Assembly (NCBI GenBank): GCA_963966185.1
Contig: CAWZYM010000395.1
Location: 786,001 to 850,000, forward strand
From: Rhabditoides inermis
Taxonomy: Eukaryota > Nematoda > Chromadorea > Rhabditida > Rhabditidae
Reading direction: 5' to 3'
Length of the DNA: 64,000 nucleotides
The notes under the pieces were generated by a model. That model did no database searches. It saw only the letters and a program-made list of their open reading frames with translations, and was not told the origin of the DNA. The position numbers and the translations under genes are program-made. How positions within the stretch are numbered: the first letter of the stretch is position 1; each line of letters begins with the position of its first letter. Of this stretch, positions 51,080 through 63,495 are shown piece by piece.

Positions 51080-54000
51080 AAGGCTGAGTCGACGGAGTAC
51101 TTCTCAAGAGCCACGTACGACTGTAATCTCGAGAATAGCAAGCTGGTGTACTTGTCAAAAGTGATCCATACCACTGCGACAACGGCATCGAAGGAGCAGT
51201 TCCCGCAGGTATGCAACATTAGAACATTACGAAATCGCGCACTCTCCACACTAATTTTGACCACTCTACTGTGTTTTTGTCGTTTGTCGCAGCACACGTG
51301 TCTTTATAAAGCAGCAACGGCAGCGCAAATCGACCCCTCCCCAATCGGATTGATCCGATAATGCCGCTCGTTACTTGTGCACCCTTTCCTACCGTTCAAG
51401 CCGCAGAAATATTTGTATTATATTTCAAAAGCATGCTTAGCTTATCTTGCGGCATTATCGTTGGAGATGTTCCAGCGGAAGTTGCGCTGAAAGCTGCACT
51501 TTGTATTCCGCATCGCGTACGTGTATGGTTGGTGATGATGATGGGGTGTTTCAGTTGAGGGGGGGAAGTGGTCGGCGTGGGCCGGTTGACAGCGAGTCGT
51601 GTGGGACGACGCGCGCGCCTCTGTCGCCTCGGTCTCCCGCCATGCAGCCTCCCCCTTTGCCTACCACCAAACCGCCGCCCTTCACCCCTCGCCGCCACCT
51701 CAGACTCGTCTCCGACTTTGTCGACTCACCCAAGAGCCCCTCCAGTCACTCCAACAAGGGTCAGTTATGTACATTTCTTGATTTCTCCAAAACCTGCTCG
51801 GTTCATAATGTAAAACATATTTGCGCGGGGTTGCGATGACCAGATGACACGGTTGTTTCTCGCGCTGTACAATGGTGGGAATGGTTAGGTGTTAGTATTT
51901 GGCGTGAGTGCACGTTGTGTGGCATCTAGGGGGTGAGAACCGGCATCCATTCATCTTGTTGATAGCGCTGGACGGTGGTGCTGGAAGTTCTGTGATAGAG
52001 ATCGCGCGCGCGCCCCTCCCCCACCCTCTCTCTCTCTCTTTCTTCTCACCGCCCCTTCGTCATCCCTTTTCTTATGTTACTCTCTGCGTTGTCAAAATGT
52101 TCGCGTCTGATGTGTTGTGGTAGCTACTCTGATAGAAGCCTGAATGACCGCTTTTTCTCGTCTAATTTGATTCCGTTTGGATAGCGATAACGTAACGTGC
52201 AAACGCTGATAACAAGGTGTTCGCCGAATCGCCACACATTTCATCAACGTGTAATTGCTGAAATACCTGTTTTATATGTTCATTTAACAGCAATTCACTT
52301 CTTTTTTTGTGTTCGTATTATCACGAAATCTATTTTATCCTTGCTGCACCCACAAATTTCGAATGTTGCATTGCACCGCGTTATCAGCTGTAGAGTGACG
52401 CGCGTGTTCCTAGTTTTTGTTGGATTTGGTGTGGCCTTTGTTCCGGTAAACTGAGCTGCGGCTTCTGATTGTAGTGTTTGTTGGTTCATCCTTGTTTCAC
52501 ATACACATCCCTTGTGCTTTCTAGTCGGTGCCGAAAGTGCAGGGTATGGCATTTGAATATGCAGCGGGACGGTTGTGGCTGGAGATGCAGTTCTCATATT
52601 GAATGCCACCCGCTTGATCCACATCGCAATCAATATGCTCACTTTCACACGTTTTTGGCTGTGCCATCCCAGTGATCTGGGATATGAGACGAATTGATCG
52701 ATGTGTGATGTTCCAGTGTTAGGCATTTGCATAAACTCGATTCCCTGGATGCAATATGGCAAGTCGGCATGCATTGTTATTGTTCCATTCGCCTCTCCCC
52801 ACTCCCTCTATATATTTCACCCACTCTTGTTCTCACATACGCACTGTATACTCGCAATTGCGTATACGTAATCCTACGCTGAGCGCGCATTGAATATTTT
52901 AACTTTCCTCGTCACGTAAAAGTTGCCACATTGATAGTATAATGTATTAAGTACGTTTGTTCTGTCACTAACTGTTTGCTTGTTGCAGGATTCTTTCGGA
53001 AGAAGGTTGAGTCGCTGATGGGCGCGGGGCGCCGTAACAAGAAGGGCAAGGAGAAGCTCGAGGTGGGTCAATGCGTCAATTGTTGGAATGCAAGTAGATG
53101 GATGCGTTCCGGTTTTGACCACTGTGTGTTTAGTCGATGGACGAGGTTGTGATACGTGCTGTGGAGACGCGCGGTGTGTCCCCCGACAACGAGAAGGAGA
53201 ACGCGCCTCCATTCGACAGAGTGAACACCGGCGGAAGGGATGTCAAGGACAAGCAGGAACGCGCAGCTCGCGTCGCCCCCACTCAACACGATGATGCCGA
53301 GGTCATCTCCCTCGGAGAGGAGAGTGACAAGGAGAAGAAGTCTACCTCGACAGGTGAGCTTATTGAATGCGTGGTATGTAGCAATGACACTGTATTATTC
53401 AGTGGAATCGTCGTCGTTAACCCGCACTGGCTCCACTCGCACGAAGTCGACTAAGAAGAAAGAGAAGAGGAGGAGGAAGAAGGAGAGGGAGCGCGCGGCC
53501 GCCGAGAGGCGTCTGCTAATGGAAGGCGAGGTGAATACCTTCTTTTTTGAAGAAATATAAAGGTCATCGTCATATGTTTCAGGTTCGGACTGTCGAAGCG
53601 AAGACGTCGGCTCGGCTGAGCATTTCGGCGTGTCTGGAGGAGTCGATGGATCTTGTGGAGGTGTCTACTTTGTCACCGGTTCACTCGAATGGGGAGCTGG
53701 AAGATGCTGCTGAAGAGGACACGGAGTACCAGCAGGACCACAACCCTCGAGCCCTCCGGCAGACAGCCGCGCATTGGCCGCTCCCGTCGACAGAGGACCA
53801 CACTGGCAGCATTGAGCCGCACTCGACAGCCAGCTGCTCAGAGGAGAGTGTGATCGGATCGCGCGAGTCGCAGTCGCGCACCGACACGGAAGAACAAGCA
53901 CATGAAGACGTGTCCGAGTCTGCACCTGCTGACGTCATGGCCAAGTCGACTACTGCAGAGGGGGAATGTGATACGACGAGTACGAGCGAGATAGGTACGA

Positions 54001-57000
54001 GCAGTTTGGAGGAGATGATGAACAGACTGGGCCCTTTGTCTTCCGTGGAGGATGTCCTCTCCTCTCCCCTCCACACCGACGACGACGACCAGGTGCGTCA
54101 TGTTTTTGTCTTATTATTTTTGTATTGCGGCGAATTCGTGAGTTTTTGTGACATGGTAGATTTATGTTATTTCAGCCTGCGCACGAGAATATGGATGATC
54201 ATGTCAAGGAGAGATTGCGTGCGCTTCGAGAGCTACACCTCCCTCCCATTGAGATTAAGAAAGAGGAGATGGAGCAGATGGAAGAACAGATACAGAACGC
54301 GTTTGACTATACGCGGAAAAAGACGTCGGTCGACAGGAGTGCTCCCATACGAGATGACGTCACTTTTACTCGCAGTGCTACGGAGGTGTGATCATAATCC
54401 TGGCATGTTTGCATTTATCAGTGCGGTTCCGGCTTCTCGTGTCCGAGCCGCATTCTACGTGACTATCGCATTGTGCACTTGATCCGCGTGTGAGATTACA
54501 TCCGGTGGTGATACAGTTGGCTGGTCGTAAATCTCGCAGAGCTGGTTGGCTAATGGGGCTCGGGGAAGCGGCGGCGATAGGGATACTGTAGATGTGTGTA
54601 GCTGTGTGTGAGAGAGCGAGGGATATTTATGGGCGACAGTAATGGAGTGCGAAGCGGGGGGATGGCGGCTCTCGCACTCGTTGTGAGAATGATGTGAGAA
54701 TGATTTTATGGCTTGGTCGGCGACGGAGAGACGATCTGATTCGAGAATGATAGTCTCGTACACTGACTGAGCGCGATTTACGACTGCGCCCAGAGTGTGC
54801 TGTGATGCGAGCTGATGAATGAATGATTCACATGATGGTCTTGTAGAAATGCACAAACAGGCACTGCGATCTTATATTATACAATGCTGTTTTCAGCTAC
54901 AAGATGAAGTGTGCTCCGTCAAGCTCGCTGAGCTGAATGAACTATGTGCCGAGTCGCTGCGCAAGTGCCACGCGAATGGTCAATCGGATAAGCTGGTGAG
55001 TGGAGAGAGGTGGGATTGGGTGGATGAGGAATGGATTGTCGATGTTTAGGTGGAGCTGTTGAAAGTCGTGATGGATGGGCGGGTGTTGACGGACTCTCAG
55101 TGGCAGATGATGCTCGGTGCGGCGCGCGGACTCGAATACATCGAGCACAGCCAGCAGACACGACGGACTGCCCGTGAGTAGAGTAGAAGTTTGTGTGCAT
55201 GATTTCATTGATTTATTTTTAGTACGACGTGGTGTGTCGAATACGGACACGGACCAGGTGGTGGACAAGGAGCTGCAGGTGGATGCCTCGTCTGGCTGCG
55301 GGGGTGTGGGGGGTCAGGAAGTGAGCCCCGTTCCGTCGGACCCGGCCGAGCTGGCTGCTGGAGAGGAGCACTTGTTGCTGGAGACGGCGCCTCGCCCGCC
55401 CGCCATTCCCTCGCGCCTTTCTCGCTCCAGCTCGTCTCGAATCCCCGTCGGAACCAGGCAGTTGTCGTTTGGAGATGAGGACGAGTGTTGGCTTCCGCCC
55501 GTGACTGGAGGGCCGCCCGCGCCTCCGCCTCCGCCCCTCGTCGTGAGGAGCGTCGTTTCCACTGTCACCAACAAGGTGCAGATGGTGGTGTCTACCGGAC
55601 CGACTGGGGGACTGCCTCCCGTGACTGGCGGTCCACCACCTCCTCCCTTGCCTGCTGCAGGAAACACTGCGGGAGGCAGCGCTCTACCCAGTCTTCCCCC
55701 GGTGACTGGCGGACCTCCCCCTCCTCCATTACCTGGTGTGGCTGCGGGAGGCAGCTCTCTTCCCCCGGTGACTGGCGGACCACCACCTCCTCCTCTGCCG
55801 GGACTTGCCCCCGTCACCGGAGGCCCTCCTCCCCCTCCGCTGCCGGGAGTGGGTGTGGGAGGGAGCCTTCCTCCGATCACGGGTGGACCCCCGCCACCCC
55901 CTCTGCCAGGAGTGGGCATTGCCCCGGTGACTGGTGGACCTCCTCCCCCTCCTCCTCCCCCTCCTCTCCCGGGTATGCCGTGTGTGACGGGTGGACCGCC
56001 TGCCCCGCCTCCTCCTCCCCCTCCTCTTCCGTCCATGGCAGCAGGAGCGATTCCTCCTCCTCCCCCGCCCCCGCCAGACTTCTTCCAGCCTGTTTGCAGG
56101 AAGAACTCTTCAGTCAAGGTGATTCATTGTGTTGAAATTATTTGTATGACTCGTTTTGTTTCAGGCTGCGGTGACTCTGCCAAAGGAGAGGAAGACGTTC
56201 ACATCTATTGTGGAACAGGTGTCAGTGGATGCGATGGGAGGTGAGACGAACAATGACTTGGCGAGTCTACGCGACTCATTCTTTGTGTTTTCAGAAGACA
56301 CATCTGTATGGACTCTCATGTGTCAGAGGCCGTCCATTTCGTCTGCGGAGATGCTGTCTCTGCAGTCGGCGTTTGAGCGAAAGCAGCCGAAACCACTTGT
56401 CAAGAAGAAGAAGGAGGGCAGTTCGTGCAGTTCTCCTGTCGCTGCCACGCCTCCGAAGAAAGTGAAGAAGGAGTCGTTCAGTGCTCTCAACCGACAGCAG
56501 GCGCTACAACTCGAGATTTCGCTTTCCAAGTGAGTACCGAACCTTACTTTTTTTGTATGTTTAGTGCTGGATGATACTCCTAGTAGTATGTTTTTAATGT
56601 ATGTAATAGATCGTTATTTTTATTGTTTCAGATTCCGTCCGATGTCGCCGGAGGAGTTGGTGAGCCGTCTCGCCTCGAATGCGTTTGAGGATCTCGGTGT
56701 GGACTCGCTGGCGACTCTGGCATCGGCCATCCCTTCCCCTGACGAGCTCTCCTGCTATCTCTCGGTCGACCGCCCCCTCGTCACCACAAGTGCCGACTTG
56801 TTCTGCTGGTGCGCTGCCCGCTGGTCAGTCACACTCACTCTACTTTGCCAACGAGTCTACCTCTTCATTCCAGCCCCACTCTGCGACTGCGTGCCGAGCT
56901 TGTCGTCATGCGCAGCACGATTGGAATCGATGTGAGTGCCCGATCTCATCCGCTCTCAATTCAATTGATCCGTCGATTTCAGATTGAGCAACAAGTGAAG

Positions 57001-58149
57001 ACGATACAGGGTATGCTGGCCGCGTGTGAGGCAGCTTCGAGTGAGTGGAGGGAGGGAGAAGGAGAGGAAGTGGTGGTGGTACTGATGGTTGTCGTTGCAG
57101 GCGAAGTGGCACAACAGTTGTGTTTGCGAGCTCTGGGCTACTCGAACTACCTGAATCAGGGCAGCTCTATTTGTGCGGCCGCTGGTTTCCGTCTGTCGAG
57201 TCTGATGGGAGTGCTGACTCTCAAGGGGAAGGGCGACTACTCGAACACGACCCTCGTCGACATCCTCGCTGCGTCGCCGCCGGTGGACGGAGAAGAGGAG
57301 GAGGAGAAGGTGCGAGCCGTCGAGACGACCCTTGCCAAGATGAGGTGAGGAATGAGATTAACATGATGATTGATGAATATTGTAATAGAATTTTGATTCA
57401 CTCATGAGAGTTACTGTAGAAAAATTGACCATCTATGCGTTGCGATCGTGATCGGATTCGCAGCTCGTGCGTTGATTCGAGCAAGCGCCTTTAGTTTTTT
57501 GTCAATACCGAAGAGTATGTGTATCTGTGAGACGACAACTATATTGCAGGGGATGCAAAGTGGCGGACATGGAGAAGGCATCCAAGGAGCTGGAGAACAA
57601 CGTAACCAAGCTCTTCAATCAGCTCAATAAGACGGGAGACGCTGAGCTGATCGAGGTGTTCAAGCCATTCCTAGAGGTATGTACTTACTTGTCTGTAGTG
57701 GTTCGCTCTTTCATCTCGAACTCGTCTTACTCTCTTCAACTCTCCATGCAGGACTCGCGGTCGGGATGCGCGCAGCTGTCCGAGTCAGTCGCCCGTCTCC
57801 GCTCGGAAGAGACTCGTCTACGCGCATTCTTCTGCGACGAGAAGACGAGTCTCGAGGAGATGGCCTCTATGATGTACGACGGAGTGGCCGTGTACTCGAA
57901 GGCTCTCGCACTGGTGAACGCCAAGAAGAGGCGAGAGAAGGCTGGCTCGGTGCGGATGAGAGTCCGGAGTGACGGGTCCAAGTCTCCCACTGACGCATCC
58001 AGGAGGTGAGTGGGAGAGAAGGCATTGGAGGGAGCGAGTTTGGGGTGTTATGTGTGAGTGTAAGGTCGTCGTCGCGTCGCAGTTCGAGGCCAAGTGTGGA
58101 GGATGTGAGGGAGATGTTCAATTCGGCAATGAACTCGGTAGACGAGTAG
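51080..58149 (+). CDS. Formin with repeated FH1 and FH2 domain, 5' end not found
   Basis: Exons: 51080-51208, 51555-51759, 52989-53062, 53134-53353, 53403-53530, 53583-54092, 54176-54385, 54897-54995, 55050-55173, 55223-56118, 56165-56240, 56295-56529, 56632-56823, 56874-56931, 56983-57040, 57101-57344, 57550-57676, 57752-58005 and 58083-58149. Formins nucleate and elongate unbranched actin filaments. FH1 is in exon 10, with eight units of the form [11 protein letters not shown] that would bind profilin. FH2 follows: [19 protein letters not shown], then [35 protein letters not shown] and [10 protein letters not shown], then a helical C-terminal part. The N-terminal 560 residues are charged and low in complexity, with no visible GTPase-binding or DID domain. 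The first exon lacks an ATG, so at least one upstream exon is missing. The tail ends [17 protein letters not shown] and could be a short autoregulatory or actin-binding helix. I cannot assign the formin subclass. The join of 51208 to 51555 needs checking: the phase fits but residues there have no family match. Confidence 0.85.
51760..52988 (+). other. 1.2 kb formin intron
   Basis: Bounded by AAG|GTCAGT... and TTGTTGCAG. CT-rich at 52010-52060. Nothing else seen. Confidence 0.5.
55499..56080 (+). repeat. Coding tandem repeat, FH1 units of the formin
   Basis: Eight copies of a (P/A)(V/I)TGGPP motif followed by four to eleven prolines, spaced by Gly/Ala-rich linkers. Six units are of the PPPPPLPG type. 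Slippage or unequal crossing-over probably changes the copy number. Confidence 0.9.
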
Positions 58150-58163
58150 GGAAGGAAGAGGAG

Positions 58164-58169
58164 AATAAA
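58164..58169 (+). terminator. Possible poly(A) signal AATAAA of the formin gene
   Basis: Only 15 bases after the formin stop, which is short for a 3'UTR, so the real signal may be elsewhere. Confidence 0.35.
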
Positions 58170-58536
58170 GGGTGGCGTCTCTCGCCCCGTGCTGCTCACT
58201 ACGGTTCATGATGTGTAATACTTTGTGCCGGTTCCCTTATCCCGTTTCGTTGTGTTGTTGTCATTGCGTGGGTAGAATATTCTGTATATGTTTATTTAAT
58301 TACTTTCAAAGGATTTATTATTGTTGATTTGTAGGATCTCTGTTAGTGTTCCTAGATTAATGAAATGAGATTATATTAACCCAAAATGAGACATTTGACT
58401 CGCGATTTAGAAGTTATATCTATGTTTTGAACCATGTGCCTTTATATTTTGAATTGAGTGAAGATAAATGTGCGACACAACACAATGCTTGTTTCATGAG
58501 CACTCATCTCCCATTCGTCTCCCATTTGTCTCCCAT

Positions 58537-58576
58537 TGTCTCACTCTCTCTTGGCGTTCACTGAGAGAGTGAGACA
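58537..58576. repeat. Perfect 14-bp inverted repeat with a 12-base loop
   Basis: TGTCTCACTCTCTC, loop TTGGCGTTCACT, then GAGAGAGTGAGACA. Upstream, three TCTCCCATT units precede it. It could be a structured RNA, a small-RNA precursor or a remnant of a mobile element. Confidence 0.7.
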
Positions 58577-58732
58577 AATGCGAGATGAGTCCGCCGTGTT
58601 TTCATTTCTATCATCGGACACCAAACACAAGCACACGCAACGACATACATTACCGGTAATGGTACCTACTCGTAAGGATCGATGTGTTAGCGAGTCTCGT
58701 TTGCGTTTCTCCAAATAAAGTTTTCTTTAAAA

Positions 58733-58786
58733 GCACTATGCTTGCACATTACAATCATAGCACTATGCTTGCACATTACATTACAT
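58733..58786. repeat. Tandem duplication of about 27 bp
   Basis: GCACTATGCTTGCACATTAC occurs twice in direct tandem with a short spacer CAATCATA-like tail. Confidence 0.85.
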
Positions 58787-58946
58787 ACTTGATTATTCGA
58801 ATTAGTGTGATTTGCATAATGATTCGTTAGCCTGAGCTGCGCATACGGCTTCTCACGTGAAAATTGATTTGAACACGACTTGTACGACGTATAAACGTGT
58901 TGCTGAGGCACGATCGCCACACCCGATCCGCATCCCCCGCTATTCG

Positions 58947-59444
58947 ATGGCGTCTCCCACTCCTCCCCCTTCTGCCTCTCCAACGCCCGAAGAGGAGCTG
59001 ACCACCATCCTCGACAATCTCCAGATCAAGGTACCCACCTGATGAGTGAGAACGGTCGACTAGTTACGGCTTCAGGCCGACGCCGTCCCGGAGGCGTCCC
59101 CGCAGGCTGTCTCTCCCGCGAGGGATTCCAATTCCAACGCACCCGCGCCTCTCGCGAACCGCCGTGAGCACACTCCCCTCACACCACTCCCTCCTCTCTA
59201 ACTATCTCTTGCAGGCAGCCTGTCGCCTCTCCCCTCCCTCCGCAAAGGAGACAGACTGCTCATCGGCGATCGCTGTTTCGAGTACCTGGGCAACAAACTG
59301 AAGAAGTTCCGGGACGTTGATAGCGGCTCGTTCGCCAAGACCCCCTCTCCGACCGAGCTGCGGGAGGCGCGATTCGTGAACGTGCGGAAGGGGGCGCGCA
59401 GCCGCAGCCGCACGGCTGGCAAGAAGACCGCCGACCGCAACTGA
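58947..59444 (+). CDS. Small basic orphan protein (133 aa)
   Basis: Three exons: 58947-59030, 59076-59163 and 59215-59444. The N-terminus is Pro/Ser-rich (MASPTPPPSASPTPEEEL) and looks disordered. Exon 3 has a compact segment, KGDRLLIGDRCFEYLGNKLK, followed by a basic tail (GARSRSRTAGKKTADRN) that could bind nucleic acid or act as a nuclear signal. I do not recognise a family. A poly(A) signal at 59507 supports the 3' end. A decayed copy of exon 3 lies 430 bases downstream. The start codon has no nearby acceptor, so either an upstream exon exists or the gene is not trans-spliced. Confidence 0.65.
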
Positions 59445-59506
59445 ACTGTCCCCACATGGTATAGCATAGATAGAAAGATTTTACTGGTCGCACCTCATCC
59501 TTGCAA

Positions 59507-59512
59507 AATAAA
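59507..59512 (+). terminator. Poly(A) signal AATAAA of the small basic orphan
   Basis: 63 bases after the stop codon at 59444. Confidence 0.75.
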
Positions 59513-59614
59513 GATGTTGTTCGGAGATATTGTTCTTTTTTGTGGATGTATGGAATGAGGAATAGTGAAATACGAGTTTGTGGGTGTGTTCAAAGTGAAA
59601 CGTCGTGTCGTGAA

Positions 59615-59760
59615 GGTGCGGTCAGTCTCTTCGAAAGCCATTCGGGAGTGTTTCGAAGGCATAACAAGGCATTCCGAAGTGTTCGGGGGTATTCGGGAGT
59701 GTTTCAAAGGCAATTCGGGAGTGTTCTGAGGGCGATTCGAAAAGCGATTCCGAAGTGACT
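59615..59760 (+). repeat. Dispersed repeat copy downstream of the small orphan
   Basis: Matches the minus strand of 29583-29760, with an exact 19-base shared string GGCATTCCGAAGTGTTCGG (one block apart in the other copy) and a shared AGGTGCG(G/C)TCAG start. Internally it repeats ATTCGGGAGTGTTTC two to three times. Confidence 0.7.
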
Positions 59761-59869
59761 CTCTCCCACCTCTCAGCCTCAAGAAACCGTAGTCCTCCGC
59801 GAGAGGCGGACTAAATGTGTATCGTTTTAGATGAACGTTGCCGAGAGGCGCTTTCTCTGACCTGCATAG

Positions 59870-59984
59870 GGGCGAGCGCCTCTTCTACGACCACCGGTGG
59901 ATTGTGTACCAGGGCTGAGGCAGGTTCCTCGAGGTGTCCACCGGGAGGTTCATCCCCCCTCCCACCTTCCTCCTCCTCAACTGA
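59870..59984 (+). pseudogene. Decayed paralogue of exon 3 of the small basic orphan
   Basis: After an acceptor-like GCATAG the frame reads GERLFYDHRWIVYQG, then a TGA at 59916-59918, then GRFLEVSTGRFIPPPTFLL, ending in a stop at 59984. It aligns with KGDRLLIGDRCFEYLGNKLK and the following FRDVDSGSFAKTPSPTEL of the intact gene. The in-frame stop, a two- to three-residue deletion at the same point and the absence of recognisable first exons suggest a pseudogene or gene fragment produced by tandem duplication. An alternative is a short truncated but expressed paralogue. Confidence 0.55.
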
Positions 59985-61854
59985 TCAACCCGACTGAAGT
60001 GCATTTTATGCATAGCGTGTTTGAGTTTGAGAAAAAGAGAAATAATATAATACTAGTTTGTGGATGTGATGGCTGATGGTGTGCTCAAATTGGAAAACGT
60101 ACGGTACATCGTACGTGCAACGCTGCATTGATCCGACAATGACGTAGTCTTGACGAGACAAATGAGTCGCGAGTTGAATGCAGCGAACAAGGCACATCCA
60201 GCTAATTAGCCAGGAGCGCTTCCGACCGGCAAGGTATGGGTTATGTTATGGGGTTTGTTGATGAGTGGTGTACGGGTGTGAGTCTCTGTTAGTGTGTATG
60301 GGTGTCTTCCAGCGGGTCTTCCAACCCACCCAATCCCTCTTTTGTAGAAGTGTGGCGCATACAAGGCATCCTACTGTGTACCTACTGTGTGACGAGTTTC
60401 TTATCTGCACTTGTACTTGAAGGGCTCATGCCCCTATATCCTGTTCCTTTCGAACAGAATAGCTGATTTCTATTTCTATAGCCCGTGCACAAAGTTCTAC
60501 TCTCCTTTCTATTAGTGGAACAGTGTTGTGTTATGGCGCTGCTTTTTCTCGATTCGCCAGTCCCATCATCGAAGAGGCAGTTGGGAGGCGGCGATGCCAG
60601 AATGGAGAAGTGGAATGAGTGAAGAGAGGTGAGAATGCGACTTGCGAGCCCGCCTGTCTGTGCGTAATTGATGGTGCATTGTAGTGCACACTTGAGTCAT
60701 CCAGGCAACAATATGAGTCAACAATATGACGGGGGGCAAACGTGACACACTTACATGTACATGTTCGCATGCTTATATGATATATACAACAAGCTTATAT
60801 GAGTATTATATACATTATATATAACGCCTCCAATCTCAACACACATAAACGATCACAGTTCGATTGAAAAAAAAGAGAAGGGTTGTTCGACACCTAGCGT
60901 TGCGTTGCACTCGAGCATCTTACGTGAAACGTGAGTCGAGTTCGAACCACAGCGCCGAAACCCTAGCTAACGGATCAATATCTTTTTTATTACAATTACT
61001 TTGTTATACAAGACTTCTTACCATGTTCAATTGCAAGAAATCTTGCAATTGATAGCTCGATGCTCGGCCCAGTAGTGATGTAGAGGTAGAGAGTCTTTGT
61101 CTGCACGTGAGCTGTTGCACTTCTATTTCTGTGCAACATAGAATAATGCATAGGAGATTTCGAGCACATTATATAAACATGTATACAATGAGTGCAACGA
61201 TGACTGATTACAATGAACATTATGCGATATAATATACTCGTCTTTTACCACATACTCAAATGGAGATGCAGGGATACAGTACAGAAACTAGTGTGTACTA
61301 GTGAGGAGAGTGACAGAAAACTTTTATTCTTGCACGCTCATTGGTCGGCCTCTTTTTATCCACATTTCTCGGCGAATAGGAAATTACACCATCACACCAT
61401 CATATCACTCACGCAACCCACACCTCCACTCCTGTACACCACCACACCACCCACACCACATATAGGAAATCACACCATCACACCATTACACCACCACAAC
61501 AAATCTCAAAGTTTATTTGGATATGGAGACATTACATGAATACCTTTGTTTTCGTGTATACGTGATATGGTTTGAATTTCTAGGAATGTCATTTGCAGTT
61601 ACGCGCAAACACTACTCCTTACCTTGCGTTAGACATAACAGCAATCACTCGCATCACACACATGCATCACACATGCGTATACATGCGTGCAGCGTGTGTT
61701 TTCAAAACGTATCCATGCATACGAAATACAAGTGAGAGCGGAGGCGAAGGGGAGGAGGGGAGGATGAGTGAAACTTTAAACCGCAAAGGCGAGTCAATCA
61801 TGGCAAAGAGTATTGGAGTTGCTGTAACTAGATTAATAGATTACTGAGAGTGAA

Positions 61855-61885
<31 letters not shown>

Positions 61886-62178
61886 TCTCTTGATTCCGCT
61901 GCACTACAACCATATTTAGAAAACATCTCTTAAAGTGTAGCCAGGGTACGTTGAGTCACGCACCGTAGTTCCGTAGGGGTACTTGTTGTCTCTTTTCCCC
62001 TCACATCCCTCATAAGCCCCTTTCCCCGTTTCCACCAATTCTCGCTCATTCCCAATGAGCGAGGCTCAAATTTTTTGTCGTGCAAGGTTTCTATTGTCAA
62101 CTCGTCTGTTCTCCTCTCGTCTCTTTCACTCATCATCTTTTAAACACCCTTTCCTGCCTGGTCTTCTCCGCGCCCGCT
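59985..62178. other. Gene-free stretch with low-complexity DNA
   Basis: AT-rich at 60770-60830, a CACCA-rich block with a direct repeat at about 61378-61505, and a CT tract at about 61857-61885. Open frames here have no domain and no splice-consistent chain. Confidence 0.4.
61378..61505. repeat. (CACCA)-rich low-complexity block with direct repeat
   Basis: The string AGGAAAT(T/C)ACACCATCACACCAT occurs twice, about 86 bases apart, within a C- and A-rich stretch. Confidence 0.75.
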
Positions 62179-62263
62179 ATGGGTGTCTTCCTCGCCGATC
62201 ACTACTACAGACTATACTGTAGCCGTTATCTCCGTTGGACCATGGCGTCTGGATGGTCCCAGA
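62179..62263 (+). CDS. Possible first exon of an unresolved gene
   Basis: ATG at 62179 opens MGVFLADHYYRLYCSRYLRW and ends in CAGA|GTGAGT, a good donor. I could not find a second exon with confidence; the acceptor at about 63830 is compatible in phase. No domain. Could be chance. Confidence 0.2.
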
Positions 62264-62967
62264 GTGAGTGCAGTGCAGTCCAAAAGTAATTCAGTTATCC
62301 GCGCCGAGTGTTTTTTCCAATTGCATTCCGCGGCCATTCCGAGTTTCCCCTTCCAGCCCTCTCAACAATCCAAGTCTAAACCCACACGTTTGTTAAACAT
62401 GATTTTATCGCTTCCTCCCAAACTAGTAGAATCATATGAGATAGTAGGCATGCGATCTATACCGTATCCCGTCAACTATTCTCTCTCTCTCTCTCTCTTT
62501 CTCTCTTTCTCTATTTATGTTTTCTACTTCCCGCCCCATTCGCCCATTCCTATTCCATCGTGAAATGAAAACTCGACGCGTTTTCTCCGCCAATTGGTTC
62601 CGTTTTGGAATGACGGACACGTGTATTCCAGAGGACGGGAACAGTGCATTAGAATTCGTCCACAGCTGGCGGCACAAATGAATACAATAACACATTGCAA
62701 TTTCACGTTACCTGAATGTAGTGGCATGCGACATTTACTAGTAATGTCTGTGTTGTAGTGGAGCGCAGCGTGAGTGGCTGAGTCGTGTATGCAAATGCAA
62801 AACGAGAAGTTGCAGAGGGTTTCAACTGTGCACATGTGTGCGTAGAGATGATGGTAATTGGTGAAGGGTCTGTGTGGTCTGTGCTTGAGGTATGAAGCAT
62901 TCCTCCTCTTTCCTCCCCACTCTCTCCTTTTCCTCTCTCTCTCATTTCTCTCATCTCTCTCTTTAAC

Positions 62968-63001
<34 letters not shown>

Positions 63002-63450
63002 GCCTGTCTCTTCGCCGTTCTGGGTGTCAATATTCAGCGAGATTAGAGTAAGCAAAGAGGGAGCAGTGGTTTCGGCGAGAGCAGTCCCTTACTCACTCAT
63101 CTCTCGTGTCGCCTGCTCCGTTCGGTAGCCGCTTCTCCCGTCACATTCTCCCACTCTCCCGTTTTTGTATAAGCTGCACGTCGGGCAATGTTCCCCCCTC
63201 ATCCTTTCGTGTCTTATCTCTTCCCCCTCCCATAACCTCCCCATCCGTTCAGACTCATCTATTCTAGTGCACGTTCACACCACAATAACCACACGCGTTT
63301 GAGTCATAGATAGTAGGCTATTCTGTCGTGCGACTGTCACTATCCGACTGAAATGAGATGTTCCCCAAAGAGCGATTTTTATCCCGTCTTCGGGGTAACT
63401 GAAAAATAATATCCAGTTCCGGCTGGCAAATAATAACCCATAGATGACGC

Positions 63451-63495
<45 letters not shown>

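Larger units (their letters stand above)
58150..58946. other. Intergenic region with a hairpin and a short tandem duplication
   Basis: Holds AATAAA at 58164-58169 (15 bases after the formin stop), a perfect 14-bp hairpin at 58537-58576, and a tandem duplication at 58733-58786. No coding exon seen. Confidence 0.5.

Noticed and set aside
55314..56117. Minus-strand open frame of 267 codons, Gly-rich
   Set aside because: It is the antisense shadow of the proline-rich FH1 exon; poly-Gly mirrors poly-Pro.
59815..59997. 60-codon open frame rich in Ser and Pro
   Set aside because: Out of frame with the paralogue-like segment that matches the neighbouring gene; composition explained by frame shift.
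60931..60960. TTCGAACC string suggesting a tRNA T-arm
   Set aside because: No matching D-arm, anticodon arm or acceptor stem around it.
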